The translations under genes were made by a program, and so were the position numbers. From JAAFIP01 sp043728315 (lineage in GTDB: Bacteria; Pseudomonadota; Gammaproteobacteria; Burkholderiales; Burkholderiaceae_C): a stretch of DNA of 9,566 bases. The stretch lies in NCBI GenBank assembly GCA_043728315.1, contig JAYTMT010000321.1, positions 1 to 9,566 of the forward strand, written 5' to 3'. Positions 5,084 through 9,566 of the stretch are shown one piece after another. The number at the start of each line of letters is the position of its first letter. Position 1 is the first letter of the stretch. The notes under the pieces are model-generated. The model saw only the letters and a list, made by a program, of their open reading frames with translations. It did not search any database and was not told where the DNA came from.

Positions 5084-6574
5084 TTATTTTAATGCCACCA
5101 AAAGCTTGCCGTGCACGCCGCCAAAGCCGCCATTGCTCATGCAGACGATATGGTCGCCAGCTTGGGCGGCTGCTGCCACTTGTTGCACTATGCCGTCCAC
5201 CGTGGACGAAACCACAGCGCGCGCGCCCATGCCGGACAACGCATCTGCGGCATCCCAGTCGAGCCCGCCGCTGTGGCAAAAAGCCAAGTCGGCTTGCTCT
5301 AGGCTCCATGGCAGTTGGGATTTCATGGCACCCAGCTTCATGGTGTTGCTGCGCGGCTCGAACACGGCCAGTATGCGCTGGCCTGCGGGCAAGCGCCTGC
5401 GCAGGCCGTCAATGGTGGTGCGGATGGCGGTGGGGTGGTGGGCAAAATCGTCATAAACGGTGATGCTACTGGCACCAGTTTGGTCCGCACGGGCGGCGTT
5501 TTGCTGCGCGCTCTGAGGCACTGTGGTTGGCGCGCGCTGCACTACACCGCGAATTTCCATGCGGCGCTTGACGTTTTGAAACAGCGCCAGCGCAGCACAG
5601 GATTGCACCACCGACACGCCCACATGCTCAGCCGCTGCCATGGCGGCCAGCGCGTTGAGCTGGTTATGCACGCCGGTAATAGGCCACTGCAGGCGCGCAG
5701 GCGTGCTATGCGCGGCGCGGCTGTGCACCATGAAATCATGCGGCTCACCCACGGCGTAAAAATCACTGCTGGCCGCGCCAAAGCTGCGCTGATCGCTCCA
5801 GCAGCCCTGGGCCACCACGCGCTGCAAACTCTCCTCCAGCCCATTGAGCACCACGCGCCCCTTGGCGGGCACGGTGCGCAGCAAATGGTGAAATTGCCGC
5901 TCTATGTCAGCCAAACTGTTGAAAATGTCGGCGTGGTCGAATTCAAGGTTATTGAGCACGGCAGTGCGCGGGCGGTAGTGGACGAATTTGCTGCGTTTGT
6001 CAAAAAAGGCGGTGTCGTACTCGTCGGCTTCAATCACGAAATAGGCCTCTGCGCTTGTCGTCGCGTGCCTTGCATTGCCCCCCAAGGATGGGGGCATGCT
6101 ACTTAGCCTTGCTGACACCCCAAAATTGAGCGGCACGCCCCCCACCAAAAAACCCGGCTTAAGCCCGGCGTGCTCCAAAATCCAAGTGAGCATGGCCGTT
6201 GTGGTGGTTTTGCCATGGGTGCCGGCCACGGCCAGCACGTGGCGACCCTGCAAAATGTGCTCGGCCAGCCAAGCCGGGCCGCTGGTGTAGGCCGCGCCCG
6301 CGTCCAAAATCGCCTCCATCAGAGGGAATTTAGGTGCACCATCGGCCAAGCGTGCGCGCGATACCACGTTGCCCACCACGTACATATCGGGCTTGAGCGC
6401 CATTTGATCTGCTTCAAAACCCTCAATCAGTTCAATGCCCAGCGCGCGCAGTTGGTCGCTCATGGGCGGGTACACCCCCGCGTCACATCCGGTAACCCTG
6501 TGCCCCGCCTCCCGAGCCAGCGCAGCCAAGCCGCCCATGAAAGTGCCGCAAATTCCTAATATATGTATGTGCAT
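5084..6574 (-). CDS. mpl: UDP-MurNAc:L-Ala-gamma-D-Glu-meso-Dap ligase (Mpl)
   Basis: Mpl joins the tripeptide L-Ala-gamma-D-Glu-meso-diaminopimelate, recovered from old peptidoglycan, to UDP-MurNAc, using ATP in the cytoplasm. The 496-residue protein starts with the Mur-type nucleotide fold MHIHILGICGTFMGGLA, has the ATP loop GTHGKTTTT (118-126), the segment FVIEADEYDTAFFDKRSKF (179-197), VLNNLEFDHADIF (206-218), HNQLNALAA (303-311) and the C-terminal domain motifs VYDDFAHHPTAI (373-384) and FEPRSNTMK (405-413). It is about 40 residues longer than E. coli Mpl, largely through two insertions: residues about 158-176 (SSMPPSLGGNARH and following, carrying a DNA palindrome at 6072-6099) and about 346-370 (rich in Ala, Gln and Thr). 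Both fall between conserved blocks, so activity is probably kept. The ATG at 6574 lies 6 nt after TACAAT. Confidence 0.94.
   Translation of the reverse strand: MHIHILGICGTFMGGLAALAREAGHRVTGCDAGVYPPMSDQLRALGIELIEGFEADQMALKPDMYVVGNVVSRARLADGAPKFPLMEAILDAGAAYTSGPAWLAEHILQGRHVLAVAGTHGKTTTTAMLTWILEHAGLKPGFLVGGVPLNFGVSARLSSMPPSLGGNARHATTSAEAYFVIEADEYDTAFFDKRSKFVHYRPRTAVLNNLEFDHADIFNSLADIERQFHHLLRTVPAKGRVVLNGLEESLQRVVAQGCWSDQRSFGAASSDFYAVGEPHDFMVHSRAAHSTPARLQWPITGVHNQLNALAAMAAAEHVGVSVVQSCAALALFQNVKRRMEIRGVVQRAPTTVPQSAQQNAARADQTGASSITVYDDFAHHPTAIRTTIDGLRRRLPAGQRILAVFEPRSNTMKLGAMKSQLPWSLEQADLAFCHSGGLDWDAADALSGMGARAVVSSTVDGIVQQVAAAAQAGDHIVCMSNGGFGGVHGKLLVALK
6072..6099. repeat. GC-rich palindrome inside mpl
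   Basis: GCAT and GCCCCC on the left (6072-6082, one bulged T) pair with GGGGGC and ATGC on the right (6090-6099), leaving a 7-nt loop. The palindrome is translated within mpl as part of the extra residues around M160-A168, which E. coli Mpl lacks. It resembles the small dispersed palindromes that invade genes in frame in some bacteria. Whether it is dispersed in this genome cannot be seen here. Confidence 0.55.
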
Positions 6575-6586
6575 GGGGAGATTGTA
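6575..6586 (-). promoter_or_regulatory. -10 box placed for a leaderless mpl mRNA
   Basis: On the minus strand TACAAT (6586 down to 6581) is followed by CTCCCC and then the mpl ATG at 6574, again a 6-nt spacing. CTCCCC cannot act as a Shine-Dalgarno sequence. No clear -35 box was found. Confidence 0.5.
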
Positions 6587-6620
6587 GGTAATCTGACGCG
6601 GTATTTTTTGATTTATGTAT

Positions 6621-6686
6621 TACTATAAAAATAATAGCGTACTATAACCATTTGACGGTGACATTGGTCATATTTTCTTTATAAAA
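6621..6686 (+). repeat. Dispersed ~66-bp repeat, copy 3
   Basis: TACTATAAAAA (6621-6631) stands 11 bp before the 27-bp core (6643-6669), which is followed by a T-rich tail and TATAAAAA. The core differs from copy 2 at 5 of 27 positions. It sits in the 204-bp gap between the divergently oriented mpl and the gene at 6779. Together with copy 2 it brackets mpl and the toxin-antitoxin pair as direct repeats. Confidence 0.65.
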
Positions 6687-6766
6687 AGGGTTTTCTGTGT
6701 GCCGCATGATTGACTAGCGCGCAGCCCAGTTAAACCAAGCTTGCTGCAAACCCAGCCAGTTTGCGC

Positions 6767-6778
6767 CACAATCCTGCC
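6767..6778 (+). promoter_or_regulatory. -10-like box 6 nt before the ATG at 6779
   Basis: CACAAT (6767-6772) matches the -10 consensus at four of six positions and is followed by CCTGCC and the ATG, with no Shine-Dalgarno sequence. Upstream TTG-containing hexamers are not at 16-18 bp, so the promoter call rests on the box and its spacing. Confidence 0.4.
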
Positions 6779-7432
6779 ATGCACGACACCTTAGATGAAA
6801 TCGCCGCTACCGCCGCCCGTTTGGTGGTGGAAGAAGGCTTGGAATACGCCAGCGCCAAGCGCCGCGCTGCCAAAGCGCTGGGGCTGCCTAGCCGCACAGC
6901 CCTTCCCAGCAACGAGCTGCTAGATGCGCATGTGCGGGAATACATTGAAATTTTTTGTGGCGACACGCAGCCAGTCCAGCTGCAGGCACTGCGCGAACAT
7001 GCGCTGGTATGGATGCGGCGCATGGCCGATTTTCGGCCGCACCTGAGCGGCGCGGTCTGGCGTGGCACGGCCACACGCTTGTCGGATATTTACATTGCCC
7101 TGTTTTGCGACGACTCCAAGGCCGCCGAAATCACACTAATAGACAAAAACGTGCAGTACCAAACCAGCACCATCACGGGCCTGCATGGCGACGCAGTGGA
7201 TGCCCTGAGCATCAGTAGCCTTTGCGCAGGACTGAACGAACAGGTGGGCGTGCATCTTTTGGTATATGGCTACGACGATCTGCGCGGCGCGCTCAAAGCG
7301 CCGCACGCAGGCGCGGGCGCAGGACAAAGCCCGCGCGGGGATATAGCGGCGTTGCTGCGCACACTAAAAGGCGCAAAGCCCCTGCCTTGGCAAACCCAGC
7401 AAAGGGCGGATGCAGTGGAGGCGGTGCCATGA
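6779..7432 (+). CDS. Unknown protein with faint nucleotidyltransferase-like motif
   Basis: I cannot name this 217-residue protein. It has no signal peptide or membrane segment. An N-terminal helical part (1-60) contains VVEEGLEYASAKRRAAKALG and looks like a small helical bundle. The middle reads HLSGAVWRGTATRLSDIYIA and then LFCDDSKAAEITLIDKN (about 85-121). This faintly recalls the nucleotidyltransferase pattern of a Gly/Ser turn followed by SDIDL, but the second acidic residue is Tyr, so any such activity may be lost. The next part has QTSTITGLHGDAVDALSI, and the C-terminal tail is low in complexity (AGAGAGQSPRGD). Similar proteins beside mpl are, as I recall, sometimes labelled as Mur ligases, but no Mur ligase motif is present here. 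Its stop overlaps the start of the thioredoxin-like gene (ATGA), implying one operon. Confidence 0.8.
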   Translation: MHDTLDEIAATAARLVVEEGLEYASAKRRAAKALGLPSRTALPSNELLDAHVREYIEIFCGDTQPVQLQALREHALVWMRRMADFRPHLSGAVWRGTATRLSDIYIALFCDDSKAAEITLIDKNVQYQTSTITGLHGDAVDALSISSLCAGLNEQVGVHLLVYGYDDLRGALKAPHAGAGAGQSPRGDIAALLRTLKGAKPLPWQTQQRADAVEAVP

Positions 7433-8004
7433 GCACCCGGCGCACTTGGGCATTGGCCGGTTTGGCTGGCGCAAGCTTGGCCAGTGGCGCTTGGCTGGGC
7501 ATAAAAGGCCTGCCTGACGCAGACAGTGCCGATGCACTGAACGCGCAAAAAACCAAACCCAACCCCAATGCGGCCACGCAAAGCCCCGAAAAAACCCTTT
7601 TCCAGCTCAGCTTTGACCAAGTCGATGGCGGTACTTTGCTGCTCAAAAGCTTTCAGGGCAAACCAATATTGCTGAATTTTTGGGCCACATGGTGCCCGCC
7701 ATGCATAGCAGAATTGCCGCTAATTGAACGCTTTTATGTCGAAAATAGGCCTAAAAACTGGCAAGTGGTTGGATTGGCAGTAGACCAATTGGCCGCAGTT
7801 CAGCAATTTTTTAAAAAAATGCCGCTGAGTTTCCCCAATGGACTGGCGGGCTTGGCTGGCATAGAGCTCTCGCGCAGTTTGGGCAATGTAGCTGGTGGTT
7901 TGCCTTACACTGTGGTTTTGGCCGCTGACGGCAGTGTGGCCAAGCGCCACATCGGCGCACTCACGCCAGCGCATTTGGCCAGCTTTGCTGCCATGACTGG
8001 TTGA
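7429..8004 (+). CDS. TlpA-like thiol-disulfide reductase, membrane-anchored
   Basis: This is a 191-residue thioredoxin-fold protein of the TlpA/ResA group. Residues 7-25 (WALAGLAGASLASGAWLGI) after MSTRR form a membrane anchor or signal segment, so the catalytic domain should face the periplasm. A Pro/Asn-rich linker (about 40-55) leads to the domain. The active site is WATWCPPC (85-92), with Cys89 and Cys92, and the cis-proline is Pro159 in GGLPYTVV. It probably reduces disulfides in exported proteins such as those of cytochrome c assembly, but no substrate can be inferred here. The start at 7429 is supported by TGGAGG (7416-7421) and by the ATGA overlap with the preceding stop. The longer open frame upstream (from 7222) is the shadow of the preceding gene. 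The next gene, accB, starts 93 bp later. Confidence 0.9.
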   Translation: MSTRRTWALAGLAGASLASGAWLGIKGLPDADSADALNAQKTKPNPNAATQSPEKTLFQLSFDQVDGGTLLLKSFQGKPILLNFWATWCPPCIAELPLIERFYVENRPKNWQVVGLAVDQLAAVQQFFKKMPLSFPNGLAGLAGIELSRSLGNVAGGLPYTVVLAADGSVAKRHIGALTPAHLASFAAMTG

Positions 8005-8097
8005 GTGATAAATCGGGTAAGATGCGCACCGATACGAATAAAATTGCGGCAATTGCATGCAGTTTGCAGTAAATAACAAGCACCGTTGGAGAATTAA
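8005..8097 (+). promoter_or_regulatory. Gap before accB with possible promoter
   Basis: In many proteobacteria aroQ precedes accB; here the preceding gene is the TlpA-like one and this 93-bp gap contains no gene. TAAGAT (8018-8023) is a -10-like box without a good -35 at 16-18 bp. The stretch up to accB is AT-rich, and GGAG (8088-8091) is a clear ribosome-binding site for accB. No hairpin terminator is evident after the TlpA-like gene, so read-through is possible. Confidence 0.3.
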
Positions 8098-8580
8098 ATG
8101 GATTTAAGAAAACTCAAAACCCTGATCGACTTGGTGTCTGAATCGAGCGTGACCGAGCTGGAAATCACCGAGGCCGAAGGCAAGGTGCGGATTGTGAAAG
8201 CCCCAGGCGCGATGCCTATGGTGGCCATGCAGCCGCAAAACATGCAAATGGCGCAAGCCATGCAGCCCGCTGCCATGGCGGCCGGTGGTGTCTCGGGGGT
8301 TGTGGCCATGCCTATTCCCGCTGAAGAGCCTGCACCAGTGCCCACAGGCCATGCGGTGAAATCTCCCATGGTGGGCACTTTTTATGGCTCGTCCAGCCCG
8401 GGTGCTAAAGCTTTTGTGAGCGTGGGCGACACAGTGGCCGTGGGCGACACGGTGTGCATCATTGAGGCCATGAAAATCCTCAACGAAATTGAGGCCGACA
8501 AGGCTGGCGTGGTGAAAAAGATCGCCTGCGAAAACGGCCAAGCCGTTGAATACGGCCAAACTTTGGTCGTGATTGAATAA
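8098..8580 (+). CDS. accB: Biotin carboxyl carrier protein of acetyl-CoA carboxylase
   Basis: AccB carries the covalently bound biotin that shuttles carboxyl groups between biotin carboxylase (AccC) and the carboxyltransferase in the first committed step of fatty acid synthesis. The 160-residue protein has the usual N-terminal helix (MDLRKLKTLIDLVSES) and LEITEAEGKVRI (21-32), a flexible linker (about 37-83) and a C-terminal biotinyl domain. The biotin attachment motif is EAMKILNE with Lys126, and the protruding thumb is in GTFYGSSSPGAKAFVSVGD (93-111). The linker is unusually rich in methionine and glutamine (MPMVAMQPQNMQMAQAMQ) rather than the more common Ala/Pro. The start has GGAG 6 nt upstream. 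accC follows after 15 bp, the standard accBC pair. Confidence 0.96.
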   Translation: MDLRKLKTLIDLVSESSVTELEITEAEGKVRIVKAPGAMPMVAMQPQNMQMAQAMQPAAMAAGGVSGVVAMPIPAEEPAPVPTGHAVKSPMVGTFYGSSSPGAKAFVSVGDTVAVGDTVCIIEAMKILNEIEADKAGVVKKIACENGQAVEYGQTLVVIE

Positions 8581-8595
8581 GGGCGCAAGACGCAC

Positions 8596-9566
8596 ATGTT
8601 CAAAAAAATTCTGATCGCCAACCGTGGCGAGATCGCGCTGCGCATCCAGCGCGCCTGCAAAGAGATGGGCATCAAAGCCGTGATGGTCTATTCTGAGGCC
8701 GACCGCGATGCCAAATACGTCAAATTGGCCGACGAAGCGGTGTGTATTGGGCCCGCGCCCTCGGCGCAAAGCTACCTGAACATGCCCGCCATCATTGCCA
8801 CCGCCGAGGTGACCGATGCCGAGGCTATCCATCCGGGCTACGGGTTTTTAAGCGAAAACGCAGATTTTGCTGAACGCGTGGAACGCTCTGGCTTCAAATT
8901 CATCGGTCCTACGCCTGAATCTATCCGTATCATGGGCGACAAAGTGTCGGCCAAGCAGGCCATGATCCGAGCTGGCGTGCCCTGTGTGCCGGGCTCAGAG
9001 GGTGAGCTGCCCGATGACCCGGTCGTCATCAAGCGCACAGCCAAGTCGGTGGGCTATCCGGTCATCATCAAAGCATCTGGCGGCGGTGGAGGGCGGGGCA
9101 TGCGCGTGGTGCACACCGAGGCAGCGCTCATCAATGCCGTGGCCATGACCAAGGCCGAAGCAGGCGCAGCCTTTGGCAACCCTGCGGTGTACATGGAAAA
9201 GTATTTGCAAAACCCGCGCCACATCGAGATTCAAATTCTGGCAGATCAGCATAAAAACGCCGTGTATTTGGGCGAGCGCGACTGCTCCATGCAGCGGCGC
9301 CACCAAAAAGTCATTGAAGAAGCGCCAGCGCCGGGCATTCCCCGCAAGCTTATCGAACGGATTGGCGAGCGCTGCGTGACAGCGGTTAAAAAAATTGGCT
9401 ACCGGGGCGCAGGTACGTTTGAGTTTTTGTTTGAAAACGGTGAGTTTTACTTTATTGAAATGAACACCCGTGTCCAGGTTGAACACCCGGTGACGGAATG
9501 GGTGACGGGTATCGATGTGGTGCGCACGCAAATCATGGTGGCGGCGGGAGAAAAGCTGCCATTTGC
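8596..9566 (+). CDS. accC: Biotin carboxylase of acetyl-CoA carboxylase (3' end missing)
   Basis: AccC uses ATP and bicarbonate to carboxylate biotin on AccB. The frame is open from ATG 8596 to the window edge and gives 323 residues of about 450, so the C-terminal domain is cut off. Numbering matches E. coli AccC: N-terminal MFKKILIANRGEIALRI, Lys116 in MGDK, Lys159 in PVIIKASGGGGGRGM (155-169, the ATP-grasp glycine loop), Glu276 in GTFEF, Glu288 in FIEMN, and the catalytic stretch Arg292, Gln294, Val295, Glu296 in TRVQVEHPVTEW. HPGYGFLSEN (79-88) is another family block. The 15-bp gap after accB has only a weak AAGGG, so translation may be coupled. Nothing in the visible part looks damaged. 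Confidence 0.96.
   Translation, partial: MFKKILIANRGEIALRIQRACKEMGIKAVMVYSEADRDAKYVKLADEAVCIGPAPSAQSYLNMPAIIATAEVTDAEAIHPGYGFLSENADFAERVERSGFKFIGPTPESIRIMGDKVSAKQAMIRAGVPCVPGSEGELPDDPVVIKRTAKSVGYPVIIKASGGGGGRGMRVVHTEAALINAVAMTKAEAGAAFGNPAVYMEKYLQNPRHIEIQILADQHKNAVYLGERDCSMQRRHQKVIEEAPAPGIPRKLIERIGERCVTAVKKIGYRGAGTFEFLFENGEFYFIEMNTRVQVEHPVTEWVTGIDVVRTQIMVAAGEKLPF

Noticed and set aside
5315..6106. Plus-strand open frame (263 codons) opposite mpl
   Set aside because: All Mpl motifs are on the minus strand; this frame is the reverse reading of them.
8104..8832. Minus-strand open frame (242 codons) opposite accB and accC
   Set aside because: It is an antisense shadow of two strongly conserved genes, rich in His and Gly, with no motif.
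1..9566. CRISPR array, tRNA, rRNA, prophage or complete insertion sequence
   Set aside because: No regularly spaced repeats, no cloverleaf or rRNA signatures, and no transposase, integrase or phage genes were found on reading both strands.

Overview
The window looks like a chromosomal stretch from a betaproteobacterium, most likely Burkholderiales and close to Comamonadaceae. I infer this from protein similarity recalled from memory, the moderately GC-rich codon use and the gene neighbourhood (tldD, a small unknown gene, a DAHP synthase, mpl, a conserved unknown gene, a TlpA-like thioredoxin, accB, accC). No database search was possible, so genus and species are open.

Layout. Bases 1-509 hold no gene I can defend, but they contain a dispersed repeat copy (102-167), a long inverted repeat (222-310) and three smaller hairpins. 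A two-repeat DUF1508/YegP-type protein follows (510-842) and ends at a UUCG-loop terminator. Next come tldD (944-2416), an unrecognised 183-residue gene (2527-3078), and a DAHP synthase gene (3344-4468) preceded by what looks like a complete transcription attenuator. The attenuator has a 22-codon leader peptide with the run HFFFYFWF, a protector hairpin, an antiterminator and a terminator with eight Ts. On the minus strand lie mpl (5084-6574), then an antitoxin of the putative addiction module family (4830-5057), then a ParE/RelE-type toxin gene (4537-4833) broken by one in-frame TAA. From 6779 rightwards, on the plus strand, are a conserved unknown gene, a TlpA-like thioredoxin (ATGA overlap), accB, and accC, which runs off the window end.

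How they work together. DAHP synthase opens the shikimate pathway, and its leader suggests that aromatic amino acid supply, chiefly phenylalanine, controls read-through into the gene. Mpl recycles cell-wall tripeptide. AccB and AccC form the biotin carboxyl carrier and biotin carboxylase of acetyl-CoA carboxylase. TldD is a metalloprotease subunit whose usual partner TldE/PmbA is not in this window. The TlpA-like protein is probably a membrane-anchored periplasmic thiol-disulfide reductase.

Most notable signals: (1) the Phe/Tyr/Trp attenuator in front of the DAHP synthase; (2) five start codons, including that of the leader peptide, each lying exactly 6 nt after a -10-like hexamer, which suggests leaderless mRNAs; (3) a toxin killed by what looks like a single CAA-to-TAA change beside an intact antitoxin; (4) a roughly 66-bp dispersed repeat in three intergenic copies; (5) an 89-nt inverted-repeat element; (6) a palindromic in-frame insertion in mpl. 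I saw no CRISPR array, rRNA, tRNA or full insertion sequence.
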